Assembly: GCA_022865545.1 (NCBI GenBank)
Contig: JALHTA010000057.1
Coordinates: 1 to 6,567, forward strand
Reading direction: 5' to 3'
From: Actinomycetota bacterium
GTDB taxonomy: Bacteria; Actinomycetota; Humimicrobiia; Humimicrobiales; Humimicrobiaceae
Length of the DNA: 6,567 nucleotides
Both the position numbers and the translations under genes were made by a program. Under the pieces are notes generated by a model. It searched no databases. It worked only from the letters and a program-made list of their open reading frames with translations, and was not told the origin of the DNA. Every line of letters begins with the position of its first letter. Position 1 is the first letter of the stretch. Positions 1-6,567 of the stretch are shown here, piece by piece.

Positions 1-1
1 A

Positions 2-976
2 GCTTATAGGCGTCTTGGTAAAAAAGTAATCGAACTGGATAATGTTTCCAAATCATTTGATGGACAAATAGTACTTAAAGGTTTTAGCATACTATTGAGC
101 CAGTCTGACAGGATCGGCATAGTAGGTCTAAATGGCATGGGAAAGACTATCCTTCTTGACCTGATAGCAGGGCTCATCACACCGGATAATGGGGAGATAA
201 GCACCGGTAAGACTGTAAAGGTAGCATATTACCGTCAGGGTAATGATGATATGGATCATTCCATAAGGGTCATCGATTATATAAAGGAAACAGCAGAATA
301 TGTAGAAACCACCAGTGGGCAGAGGATCTCAGCAAGCCAGATGCTTGAGCATTTCCTCTTTGACACAGGTCATCAATACAGCCTTATAGGAAATCTTTCC
401 GGAGGCGAGAGAAGAAGGCTCCTACTGGCAAAAACACTGATAGAAAAACCAAATGTCCTTCTTTTGGATGAACCCACAAATGACCTTGATATCCAGACTC
501 TTGAGGTACTCGAGGAATATCTACAAAATTTTCAGGGTGCTGTACTTGCAATATCACATGACAGGTATTTCCTGGACAAAGTGGCGGACAGGATAATAGC
601 AGTAAAAGAAGATGGAAGAACCGCCTTCTATAATGACCTTGATATTTATGAGAAAAGCTTTGAAGCAGACAGGTCAGCAGCCTTGATAAAAACAAAGGCT
701 CCAAAAAGATCAAAGGATACTAGCGGAAAGAAAAGATTTACTTATACTGAAAACAAGGAGTTTGGGAAAATAGACGGTGATATCTTAAAACTTGAAGGCA
801 TGCTTTCAGTGATTGAAAAAGAGATGACAGAAAACTGGTCCGACCATATAAAGATGCAGGAACTGGCTGAAAAGCAAAAAGAATTACAGAAAGAGCTTAG
901 TGAAAAGATGGAGCGCTGGGTCTATCTTAATGAATTTGCTGAAGAGATCAATAGAAACTTAAACGATAAATTATAA
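2..976 (+). CDS. ABC-F family ATPase, Uup/YfmR-like, C-terminal half (5' end outside window)
   Basis: The frame is open from position 2, so the gene starts before the window; 324 residues are visible. ABC-F proteins are soluble twin-ATPase factors that act on the ribosome, not transporters. What is seen is the second nucleotide-binding domain: Walker A GLNGMGKT (125-148), a Gln after VAYYR (Q-loop position), signature LSGGERRR (395-418), Walker B VLLLDEP with catalytic Glu followed by TNDLD (455-490), and the H-loop ISHDRYFLDKV with His at 557-559. No membrane segments are present. After a Lys-rich linker comes a charged helical stretch from about 770 ending in an ERWVYL motif. This resembles the C-terminal coiled-coil domain of E. 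coli Uup (which has ERWEYL), hence the Uup/YfmR assignment. A TTG at 95 is not the real start, because it lies inside the domain after an NVSKSF strand. The gene converges on subunit D and is probably functionally unrelated to it. ABC-F family is certain; the subgroup is likely. Confidence 0.9.
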   Translation, partial: AYRRLGKKVIELDNVSKSFDGQIVLKGFSILLSQSDRIGIVGLNGMGKTILLDLIAGLITPDNGEISTGKTVKVAYYRQGNDDMDHSIRVIDYIKETAEYVETTSGQRISASQMLEHFLFDTGHQYSLIGNLSGGERRRLLLAKTLIEKPNVLLLDEPTNDLDIQTLEVLEEYLQNFQGAVLAISHDRYFLDKVADRIIAVKEDGRTAFYNDLDIYEKSFEADRSAALIKTKAPKRSKDTSGKKRFTYTENKEFGKIDGDILKLEGMLSVIEKEMTENWSDHIKMQELAEKQKELQKELSEKMERWVYLNEFAEEINRNLNDKL

Positions 977-980
977 ATGA

Positions 981-1005
981 TCCTATAATAGGACCAATGG
1001 GGTCC
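981..1005 (-). terminator. Overlapping inverted repeats between convergent genes, possible weak terminator
   Basis: The 30-base gap between the ABC-F stop and the subunit D stop holds two small inverted repeats. One is TCCTAT-A-ATAGGA (981-993) and the other is GGACC-AATGG-GGTCC (991-1005). They share the bases GGA, so the two hairpins cannot form together in full. Read on the minus strand, the GGACC hairpin starts one base after the D stop codon and is followed by a T-rich but interrupted stretch (TATTATAGG, then ATTTATAATTT). On the plus strand there is no T-run after either stem. The position suits a terminator for the ATPase operon, but the stem is only 5 bp and there is no clean U-tract, so the call is tentative. 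Confidence 0.35.
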
Positions 1006-1006
1006 G

Positions 1007-1627
1007 TTAGTGGCTCCTTACTATATCTTTTACTTTCATCAGCCTTACAATACCGGCACGTTCATTTTCATCAAGTTTCATGGTGATAAACTTAATGGTC
1101 TCCTTTAAGCCCGGGATCAGCTTATATTCAAGGGCGTTTACCCTTCTGCGCGTCTCCTGTATCTCAGTGGCCATGAGCTGTACGGTTTTTTCTTTTTCGG
1201 CAAGTACGAGTAGGCTTTCAATAAACTTATCAAACTTATCCAGGGAAATATCAATATCTCCCGATGTATTTAAATACCCATAGGGAATGATGCCGCCGGA
1301 GACTTCTTTTGTAAATTCAGGGACCCTTACGCTCATCAGGTTTTTCTTGCTTACCGAGACTGATATCTTCTTTACCGGCATCAGCAGTGCCTGCTCTACC
1401 TGAAAAGGACCCATTTTGGCTTTTGCGAGCACAAACCCTTCAAGTATGCTCCTGAACTCACTTTCAACAGACAGCCTGAGATCCTTGACCTCATCTATTA
1501 TCTCCATAAGCAGCCTCATGAGCTCATCCCTTTTATCTTTGAGTAATTTATGTCCCCTTGCTGCCAGCTGCAGTCTCTTCTTCAGCCTGAGGAGCTCCAT
1601 CCTTGTTGCATTTACTTTTTCAAGCAT
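1007..1627 (-). CDS. ntpD: V/A-type ATPase subunit D (central shaft)
   Basis: This 206-residue protein has the usual length for subunit D, the long coiled-coil rotor shaft that runs through the A3B3 hexamer and carries torque to the membrane ring with subunit F. The N-terminal signature is clear: NATRMELLRLKKRL, then ARGHKLLKDKRDELMR (residues 6-38). The C-terminal signature RRVNALEYKLIPGLKETI leads into KLDENERAGIVRLMKVKD (residues 160-201). The two ends form the antiparallel coiled coil, and the middle (about 70-125) holds the short strands and loops. The ATG at 1627 places the family motif at its normal distance from the N-terminus and lies 6 bases after the subunit B stop (TAG). There is no good Shine-Dalgarno at normal spacing, only the purine-rich end of B (GAAGAGAAGAAAG), so expression may depend on coupling to B. 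It is the last gene of the visible operon. Also called atpD in V/A-type nomenclature. Confidence 0.96.
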   Translation of the reverse strand: MLEKVNATRMELLRLKKRLQLAARGHKLLKDKRDELMRLLMEIIDEVKDLRLSVESEFRSILEGFVLAKAKMGPFQVEQALLMPVKKISVSVSKKNLMSVRVPEFTKEVSGGIIPYGYLNTSGDIDISLDKFDKFIESLLVLAEKEKTVQLMATEIQETRRRVNALEYKLIPGLKETIKFITMKLDENERAGIVRLMKVKDIVRSH

Positions 1628-1633
1628 ATAATG

Positions 1634-3028
1634 CTATTCTTTCTTCTCTTCTTTTTCAGGATCAATATAGTATTTATCAAGAAACTCATCCCTGACCCTT
1701 TTCAATTCTCCCCTTGGGAAAACTGATAGGAGTTTCCACCCGAGGTCCAGTGTCTCCTCTATGGTCCTATTCTCATATTCACCCTGGGATATATATCTGG
1801 TTTCAAATTCTTCGGCAAATTTAAAATATAGCTTATCAAGATCGGTAAGAGCCGCTTCGCCCAGTATAACAGACAGCTCCTGGACTTCCTTGCCCCTGGC
1901 ATATGCTGCATATAATTGATTGAAAGTATCAGCATGGTCCTCTCTTGTCTTCCCTTCTCCGATACCTTTGTCCTTAAGCCTTGAAAGTGAAGGCAGTACA
2001 TCCACCGGAGGGGAAAGCTTTTTCTTATGAAGGGACCTTGAAAGTATTATCTGTCCTTCTGTTATATATCCTGTAAGGTCAGGTATGGGATGGGTCTTGT
2101 CATCTTCAGGCATTGTGAGTATGGGGATCTGGGTTATAGAGCCTTGTTTTCCCTTTATCCTTCCTGCCCTTTCATATATGGTCGCAAGGTCCGTATATAA
2201 GTATCCCGGATAACCTCGTCTTCCGGGTATTTCCTTTCTCGCTGCAGACACCTCTTTTAAAGCTTCACAGTAATTTGTCATATCGGTAAGTATTACAAGG
2301 ACATGCATATCCTTTTCAAAAGCCAGGTACTCTGCGCATGTAAGCCCGACACGCGGAGTAGCGATCCTTTCAATAGCGGGATCATCTGCAAGGTTTAGGA
2401 CCAGTACCGACCGGCTTATCGCTCCTGTTTTTGTAAAATCATCAATAAAATACTGGGATTCTTCAAAAGTTATTCCAATAGCAATAAAGACGACCGCAAA
2501 ATCTTCCTTTTCCCCGAGAACCGCTGACTGCCTGGCTATCTGGGCCGCTATGCGGTTATGTGGAAGTCCGGCACCGGAAAATATCGGAAGCTTCTGACCC
2601 CTTACAAGTGTATTTAAGCCGTCTATCGAGGATATCCCAGTCTGGATGAATTCATCCGGATAATTACGGGCATATGGATTTATCGGGGACCCATTTATGT
2701 CCATACTTTTTTCGGCTATTATCTTATCGCTTTCTGTCTTTGGCTTTCCAAGACCGGTAAAGACCTTTCCAAGTATGTCCTCTGACAGATACATATGCGT
2801 ACCCCTTCCAAGGAACCTTACCCTGGTACTCTCAGAATCAATTCCCGAGGTCCCTTCAAATACCTGCACAAGGGCCCTGTCCCTATCGACCTCAAGAACC
2901 CTTCCACTTCTAAGTGTCCCGTCACCAAGCCTTATATCGACAAGTTCCTCATATTTTACTCCTTCAACCCCTTCCACAATCAGAAGTGGTCCGGATATAT
3001 TTATAATGCTCTTATACTCTTTTAGCAT
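1634..3028 (-). CDS. ntpB: V/A-type ATPase subunit B (non-catalytic, regulatory)
   Basis: This 464-residue protein alternates with subunit A in the A3B3 head; both contribute to the nucleotide sites but B does not catalyse. The N-terminal beta-barrel is at about residues 1-75 ([16 protein letters not shown]). Where a catalytic subunit has its P-loop, B has [12 protein letters not shown] (148-159), with no GKT, as is normal for B. Other family marks are AIGITFEES (183-191), [14 protein letters not shown] (213-226), [13 protein letters not shown] (247-259) and [23 protein letters not shown] (268-290). The Arg in PSLSR (Arg350) sits where the arginine finger of Enterococcus hirae NtpB is, as I recall its numbering, and is followed by [11 protein letters not shown]. 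The C-terminal domain is helical and ends in a Lys/Glu tail (EKEEKKE). ATG at 3028 is supported by a strong GGAGGAG site 5 bases upstream, inside the end of the A gene; the gap to A is 2 bases. Also called atpB. Confidence 0.98.
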   Translation of the reverse strand: MLKEYKSIINISGPLLIVEGVEGVKYEELVDIRLGDGTLRSGRVLEVDRDRALVQVFEGTSGIDSESTRVRFLGRGTHMYLSEDILGKVFTGLGKPKTESDKIIAEKSMDINGSPINPYARNYPDEFIQTGISSIDGLNTLVRGQKLPIFSGAGLPHNRIAAQIARQSAVLGEKEDFAVVFIAIGITFEESQYFIDDFTKTGAISRSVLVLNLADDPAIERIATPRVGLTCAEYLAFEKDMHVLVILTDMTNYCEALKEVSAARKEIPGRRGYPGYLYTDLATIYERAGRIKGKQGSITQIPILTMPEDDKTHPIPDLTGYITEGQIILSRSLHKKKLSPPVDVLPSLSRLKDKGIGEGKTREDHADTFNQLYAAYARGKEVQELSVILGEAALTDLDKLYFKFAEEFETRYISQGEYENRTIEETLDLGWKLLSVFPRGELKRVRDEFLDKYYIDPEKEEKKE

Positions 3029-3030
3029 GT

Positions 3031-4809
3031 TTACTCCTCCAGGTGGGGTTTCTCAAATATTTTTGAGAATTCATTGTCAATATCAGTTTTTATATTATCA
3101 ATTTTTGTTATTTCTTCTTTAGGGATATATTTCATCCGGGCAATATCATCTTTTACCTTTACAGCTTCAATATCGGAGATATCCGCACCGGTTCTCAGGG
3201 CATCTTCTGCCTGCTTGTAAAAATATATTATTGTATCTATCATCTTGTATTGTTTTTCGACCGGAGAATAGGTATCAATATCATGAAAAGCATTCTGGTG
3301 AAGGAAGTCTTCCCTTAACATCCGGGAGACAATAAGCACCAGCCTGTCCGGTCCGGAAAGTGCGTCTACGCCTACCAGCCTTACGATCTCTTCAAGCTCT
3401 GATTCTTTCTCGAGAAGTCTCATGGCCTCAGCCTGCAGATCGAAATAATCCTCTGCTACACTTCCGGTGACACTCTCACGAATTGAATCATTATATAGTG
3501 AATAGGAATTCAGCCATGATATTGCGGGAAAGTGCCTTCCATAAGCAAGATTTGCCTCAAGCGACCAAAATACTTTTACTACCCTGAGTGTCGCCTGTAC
3601 AACCGGGTCCGAAAGATCGCCTCCCGGGGGTGATACCGCGCCTATTACCGAAAGAGCTCCTGTCCTGCAATCGCCGGAACCTGACAGGCATTCTACCAGT
3701 CCGGCCCTCTCATAAAATGATGCAAGTCTTGCACTCAGGTATGCTGGATATCCTTCCTCCCCTGGCATCTCTTCAAGCCTTCCCGATATCTCCCTCATAG
3801 CTTCTGCCCAGCGCGATGTTGAGTCTGCCATGAGAGCCACAGAATATCCCATATCCCTGAAATATTCAGCAATTGTTATTCCTGTATATACCGAAGCCTC
3901 CCTGGCAGCTACGGGCATATTTGAAGTATTGGCAATAAGAACTGTTCTTTTCATCAGAGGCTGCCCGCTTTTTGGGTCCACAAGTTTGGGAAATTCCAGG
4001 AGAACATCCGTCATCTCATTTCCCCTCTCGCCGCAGCCGATATATACTATTACCTCTGCATCGACCCATTTTGCCAGTTGATGCTGGATCACTGTCTTGC
4101 CTGATCCGAATGGGCCCGGTACACATGCTGTCCCGCCCTTTGCGAGAGGAAAGAACATATCCACTATTCTCTGTCCTGTAAATAGGGGGATATCAGGTCT
4201 TTTCTTTTGCCTGTATGGTCTTGGCTTCCTCACGGGCCACTTTTGCATCATGGCCACATCTACCGGACCATCAGCAGCAGATATAACTGCAATGGTATCT
4301 TCTACTACGAACTGCCCGTCTTCAATGCTTTTTACTTCTCCCTCTACTCCGGGAGGTACCATTATATAGTGTTTGATAAGCTGTGTCTCTTCAACAAATC
4401 CAAGAAAATCCCCGGAACTCAACATATCTCCCACCTTTGCCGTAGGATTGAATTTCCATTTCTTTTTACGGTCAAGAGCCGCTGCCGTGACCCCTCTTGC
4501 AATAAAATCGCCTGAATTTTTGTATAATTCATCAAGCGGTCTCTGTATGCCATCATAAATAGATCCAATAACTCCGGGACCAAGTTCCACTGTAAGGGGC
4601 TCGCCTGCCGGATAAACAGGTTCACCTACACCGATACCTCCGGTCTCTTCATAAACCTGTATTGATGCAAGGTCCCCCTTGAACTCTATGATCTCCCCCA
4701 TCAGCTTCATGTCGGAAACATGCACTAGATCAAACATTTTAGCACCGGACATATTTTCTGCCACCACAAGGGGACCGGCGACCTTAATGATCTTTCCAAT
4801 CTTTGCCAT
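3031..4809 (-). CDS. ntpA: V/A-type ATPase subunit A (catalytic)
   Basis: This 592-residue protein is the catalytic subunit that hydrolyses or makes ATP in the A3B3 head, in the usual size range. Numbering is from the ATG at 4809. In order: N-terminal beta-barrel ([16 protein letters not shown], about 5-20), the A-specific bulge insertion (about 110-190), P-loop GPFGSGKT (232-239, Lys238), [11 protein letters not shown] with catalytic Glu261, [15 protein letters not shown], Walker B VALMAD (Asp329) then [38 protein letters not shown], and [11 protein letters not shown]. The helical C-terminal domain holds [11 protein letters not shown]. The GPFGSGKT P-loop and the bulge separate it from F-type beta subunits. 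The frame also has a TTG at 4812, but AGGAG at 4816-4820 is 6 bases from the ATG and only 3 from the TTG, so the ATG is chosen. It starts 3 bases after the F stop. A loop with two Cys (374 and 381) is slightly unusual. Also called atpA. Confidence 0.98.
   Translation of the reverse strand: MAKIGKIIKVAGPLVVAENMSGAKMFDLVHVSDMKLMGEIIEFKGDLASIQVYEETGGIGVGEPVYPAGEPLTVELGPGVIGSIYDGIQRPLDELYKNSGDFIARGVTAAALDRKKKWKFNPTAKVGDMLSSGDFLGFVEETQLIKHYIMVPPGVEGEVKSIEDGQFVVEDTIAVISAADGPVDVAMMQKWPVRKPRPYRQKKRPDIPLFTGQRIVDMFFPLAKGGTACVPGPFGSGKTVIQHQLAKWVDAEVIVYIGCGERGNEMTDVLLEFPKLVDPKSGQPLMKRTVLIANTSNMPVAAREASVYTGITIAEYFRDMGYSVALMADSTSRWAEAMREISGRLEEMPGEEGYPAYLSARLASFYERAGLVECLSGSGDCRTGALSVIGAVSPPGGDLSDPVVQATLRVVKVFWSLEANLAYGRHFPAISWLNSYSLYNDSIRESVTGSVAEDYFDLQAEAMRLLEKESELEEIVRLVGVDALSGPDRLVLIVSRMLREDFLHQNAFHDIDTYSPVEKQYKMIDTIIYFYKQAEDALRTGADISDIEAVKVKDDIARMKYIPKEEITKIDNIKTDIDNEFSKIFEKPHLEE
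3034..3040 (-). promoter_or_regulatory. Ribosome binding site of subunit B
   Basis: GGAGGAG on the minus strand lies 5 bases before the B ATG. It is formed by the last two Glu codons (GAG GAG) of subunit A, so termination of A places the ribosome on the B start. It is the strongest such site in the window. Confidence 0.85.
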
Positions 4810-4812
4810 CAA

Positions 4813-5199
4813 TTACTCCTGTTCCTTTTTATTGCTCTTTTCCTCGTCTTTTTTTTCCGCCATCACGTCTGCTCCAACAGCCTTGATGATAGCTGTCCTG
4901 AGCTGGTTGACAGCATAATTATTCCTTTTGCCAAGACCTGGTATCACGACTATTGAAGGTACTATCTGGTTCGAATAATATTTGATCATAGTATCGAGTC
5001 TGGCAGCTACTGTCTCTGTCATAAATATGATCCCATATCCTTCTGATACAAGCTGCTTAAGCCTTGCTCCTGCAGCATCCGTAGAAGTGGAATCTGGTAC
5101 TGCAAAAACATCTGCCCCGATAGCTTTAAAGATGAGCATTATGTCACTTTCGCCAAATGCGGCAATTTTTACATCCGTCGCTGTCTTATTGATTTCCAT
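4813..5199 (-). CDS. ntpG: V/A-type ATPase subunit F (central shaft partner of D)
   Basis: This 128-residue protein fits subunit F (NtpG in Enterococcus), a small Rossmann-like protein that binds subunit D in the rotor and can modulate activity. Seen: an opening strand and turn KIAAFGESDIMLIFKAIGAD (11-30), a linker with an acidic Ser/Thr run, then EGYGIIFMTETVA (53-65), the family's best-conserved stretch, and IVPSIVVIPGLG (79-90), matching the usual P-x-I-V-x-IP segment. The region to about residue 112 (INK-type helix ending KAVGADV) closes the domain. The last 16 residues (113-128) are almost all Lys, Glu, Asp, Asn, Gln and Ser and extend beyond the roughly 100-110 residues usual in this family. 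The ATG is 2 bases from the subunit C stop (TGA) and has no clear Shine-Dalgarno, suggesting re-initiation after C. Its own last codons carry the ribosome site of subunit A. Also called atpF. Confidence 0.92.
   Translation of the reverse strand: MEINKTATDVKIAAFGESDIMLIFKAIGADVFAVPDSTSTDAAGARLKQLVSEGYGIIFMTETVAARLDTMIKYYSNQIVPSIVVIPGLGKRNNYAVNQLRTAIIKAVGADVMAEKKDEEKSNKKEQE
4816..4820 (-). promoter_or_regulatory. Ribosome binding site deciding the subunit A start
   Basis: AGGAG on the minus strand lies within the last codons of subunit F (CAG GAG TAA). It is 6 bases from the ATG at 4809 and 3 bases from an in-frame TTG at 4812. Normal spacing therefore favours the ATG and a protein starting [10 protein letters not shown]. 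Confidence 0.82.
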
Positions 5200-5201
5200 A
5201 C

Positions 5202-6221
5202 TCAGTCGATCTTGCGTTTTATATTTGATCTTTCGGCATTATATAGAATACCCGTAAATAGTATATTTAAATGGGTAAGTTCTATTTTCTTTTTTAGAAA
5301 GAAGTGGAATATCTTCTCCAGATTCGAGATGCTGTATTTAAAATTATCAAAATAATCAAGGAAATACAGGTCCCTGTTTCTTTCAAAAGAAGAAAAACTA
5401 CTGTCTAATGCCAGGCTCTGGGCTCCTCTTATCACAATATTTGCATAATCTGTCCTCTCAAGTTCCCTAACCGTATAATCCATGGTCTCTGATTTAAAAC
5501 CTTTCAGGATATCCATGCTTATATTTCCGCCATTATGCAGTATGTCGTCAAAGCCTTTTTTTTCTCCCATTTGTTTCCATCTATAAATATTTTCTATATT
5601 TATAAGGTCTATCCTCTGGCTCATATATTCTGATACCATCTTCCTATTAAGACCCGCTGCTACTGCTGCCATAGTCTCCGAATAGAACTTTTCGAATCCA
5701 AGCTCCACTTTCCTATAATCTTTTTCTCCCGGTTTTTCCAGGACATCTTTCAAATATGAAATAAGCTTGCCTGTAAGCGTATCCGCATCTTTATCGTCAC
5801 CGGAGCCATACATCGCGGTCAACTGGCTCCAGTCATATATCACCGGTATAAAGAGACCGCTCAGGTCTTCCCTGAGGACTACTGATTTAAGTATTACTTT
5901 CATATTGTGGAGGATCTCCTCAAAAAAAAGTATATGTGAAAGCATCTTGTGCTCATCTCTTAATCTCTCTTCAAGATAGTCAAGCATGATCCCATAACTA
6001 CCGGTCATTACCTTTTCAAAACTGGACCCGGAGCTTATTTCTGGCACAGACGGCGAATAGACTGTCTCACCCAGGACCTTTAAGAAGCTGTCCATATCTT
6101 CAGACTCCAGCATCCTCTCAAACCTGGCCCTTTCTACAAACTCATATTCCCTTGCCTTCAGCTCTGCACAGGTAAAAAGATAATAGCTGTCATCTTCTAT
6201 TTCATACCGGTCATAATCCAT
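5202..6221 (-). CDS. ntpC: V/A-type ATPase subunit C (d-type, socket between shaft and c-ring)
   Basis: This 339-residue, almost wholly helical soluble protein has the size of bacterial and archaeal subunit C (related to eukaryotic V-ATPase subunit d). It sits on the c-ring and holds the foot of the D-F shaft. The N-terminal part has the family pattern of a VRA-like Glu/Arg helix followed by ERMLESEDMDSFLKVLGETVY (residues about 35-55). The middle repeat has QRIDLINIENIYRWKQMG (about 202-219), corresponding to the usual ID-x-x-NI-x-x-x-x-R segment. The C-terminus has EKIFHFFLKKKIELTHLNILF (about 303-323), corresponding to the family's closing helices with E/K-rich N-x-R positions. There are no transmembrane segments. 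The ATG directly follows the TAA of subunit E and has a good AAGGAG site 6 bases upstream, within the end of E. The gap to F is 2 bases. The sequence is more diverged than A, B or D, so context carries part of the assignment. Also called atpC. Confidence 0.92.
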   Translation of the reverse strand: MDYDRYEIEDDSYYLFTCAELKAREYEFVERARFERMLESEDMDSFLKVLGETVYSPSVPEISSGSSFEKVMTGSYGIMLDYLEERLRDEHKMLSHILFFEEILHNMKVILKSVVLREDLSGLFIPVIYDWSQLTAMYGSGDDKDADTLTGKLISYLKDVLEKPGEKDYRKVELGFEKFYSETMAAVAAGLNRKMVSEYMSQRIDLINIENIYRWKQMGEKKGFDDILHNGGNISMDILKGFKSETMDYTVRELERTDYANIVIRGAQSLALDSSFSSFERNRDLYFLDYFDNFKYSISNLEKIFHFFLKKKIELTHLNILFTGILYNAERSNIKRKID

Positions 6222-6567
6222 TTATTTCTCCTTGTCAAAAAGGTATGCAGCTATTTCCATTTTCAGGTCCTCAATATCCATGTCCAGGTATTTTTCAGGT
6301 GTCAGGTCATATTCTGCTTTTCCGCCAAATACTTTGAGGCCATCTTGAAGCTCTTCTTCTTTGCCTGCTGGTTTGAGACCTGATACAGATCCAATGAGCT
6401 CACTGTCCAGGATTTTCTCATTTGAACCTATGCTATATGTCCCTTCCTTTATACCAAGTGCAGCTATGCTCTTTGCAAGAAATTTCTCCCACTGACTCCT
6501 GTCAAGACCTGAGAGCTTCTTCTTCGATTTGGAAATAATGCTGTCTACAAGCTTTATTTTTTCAAGA
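6222..6567 (-). CDS. ntpE: V/A-type ATPase subunit E (peripheral stalk), C-terminal part; 5' end outside window
   Basis: The reading frame enters from the right edge and ends in TAA at 6224-6222, giving 114 visible residues, about the C-terminal half to two thirds of a typical subunit E of around 190-200 residues. The visible part begins with a charged helix (LEKIKLVDSIISKSKKK), includes a segment LSGLDRSQWEKFLAKSIAAL, and ends with DGLKVFGGKAEYDLTPEKYL followed by MDIEDLKMEIAAYLF. The last portion fits the E-subunit ending in which a Gly-x-Val strand, an E/N-x-T or -S turn and a helix of the type L-x-x-EIA-x-x-LF follow each other. Subunit E pairs with the H/G-type subunit to form the peripheral stalk that holds the A3B3 head still. 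Position directly before C, with no gap, matches E-C-F-A-B-D order in known operons. Sequence similarity alone is modest; order plus the C-terminal motif make the call. Confidence 0.82.
   Translation of the reverse strand, partial: LEKIKLVDSIISKSKKKLSGLDRSQWEKFLAKSIAALGIKEGTYSIGSNEKILDSELIGSVSGLKPAGKEEELQDGLKVFGGKAEYDLTPEKYLDMDIEDLKMEIAAYLFDKEK
6228..6233 (-). promoter_or_regulatory. Ribosome binding site of subunit C
   Basis: AAGGAG on the minus strand is 6 bases before the C ATG and lies in the last codons of subunit E (AAG GAG AAA TAA). The stop of E and the start of C are adjacent (TAAATG), which suggests coupled translation. Confidence 0.82.

Noticed and set aside
384..713. 109-residue minus-strand open frame inside the ABC-F gene
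   Set aside because: It is antisense to the signature, Walker B and H-loop of a clearly real protein, its sequence is low-complexity and Leu/Phe/Pro-rich, and it has no family features; it is a shadow.
95..976. TTG at 95 as the true start of the ABC-F gene
   Set aside because: The same frame is open to position 2 and encodes the conserved first strand of the nucleotide-binding domain (KKVIELDNVSKSF), so the gene simply continues beyond the left edge.
4070..4135. Possible intein at the P-loop of subunit A, a known insertion site in V/A-type ATPases
   Set aside because: The P-loop GPFGSGKT runs straight into VIQHQLAKW, and the whole protein has the normal length of about 592 residues, so no intein is present.
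2697..4558. Several plus-strand open frames of 70-141 residues across A and B
   Set aside because: All lie antisense to highly conserved ATPase codons, are rich in Ser/Pro/Leu as expected of reversed coding sequence, and lack credible start contexts.
1634..4809. F-type ATP synthase alpha/beta genes
   Set aside because: A has the V/A-specific bulge insertion and GPFGSGKT P-loop, B has the degenerate SGAGLPHNR site, and the neighbours C, D, E and F have no F-type counterparts in this order.
1..6567. A novel defence, mobile or biosynthetic system
   Set aside because: All but about 45 bases are covered by conserved ATPase subunit genes and one ABC-F gene. No repeats, integrase, transposase, RNA gene or unknown gene cluster is visible.

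Overview
The window is a moderately AT-rich bacterial segment holding most of an operon for a V/A-type rotary ATPase, and the 3' part of a convergent ABC-F ATPase gene. V/A-type subunits (catalytic A about 592 aa, non-catalytic B 464 aa, stalk subunits C, D, E, F) together with a Uup/YfmR-like ABC-F protein point to a bacterium rather than an archaeon. Subunits A and B resemble those of Firmicutes such as Enterococcus and Clostridia, so an anaerobic Clostridia-like host is my best guess. This is inference from remembered family sequences, not a search.

Layout, left to right: positions 2-976 (+) are the C-terminal half of an ABC-F protein, open at the left edge. Positions 977-1006 are a 30-base gap between two converging genes, holding two small overlapping inverted repeats. 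From 1007 to the right edge every gene is on the minus strand. In transcription order they are E (6567-6222, 5' end outside the window), C (6221-5202), F (5199-4813), A (4809-3031), B (3028-1634) and D (1627-1007). Gaps between them are 0 to 6 bases, so this is one tightly packed and probably translationally coupled transcript ending at D. The order E-C-F-A-B-D matches the ntp/atp operons known from bacteria and archaea. The genes for the membrane part (subunit a/I and the c/K ring), and any H/G stalk partner, should lie beyond the right edge, as should the promoter.

The encoded parts fit together as the soluble V1/A1 motor. Three A and three B subunits form the catalytic hexamer, D and F form the central shaft, C links the shaft to the c-ring, and E belongs to the peripheral stalk. 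The key residues of A (P-loop, catalytic Glu, Walker B Asp) and B (degenerate P-loop, Arg finger) are present, so the enzyme looks functional. Whether it pumps H+ or Na+, and whether it works as an ATPase or an ATP synthase, cannot be told here because the c and a subunits are outside.

I see no mobile element, CRISPR array, RNA gene or novel defence or biosynthetic system. This is a conserved housekeeping region, and the findings below are modest.
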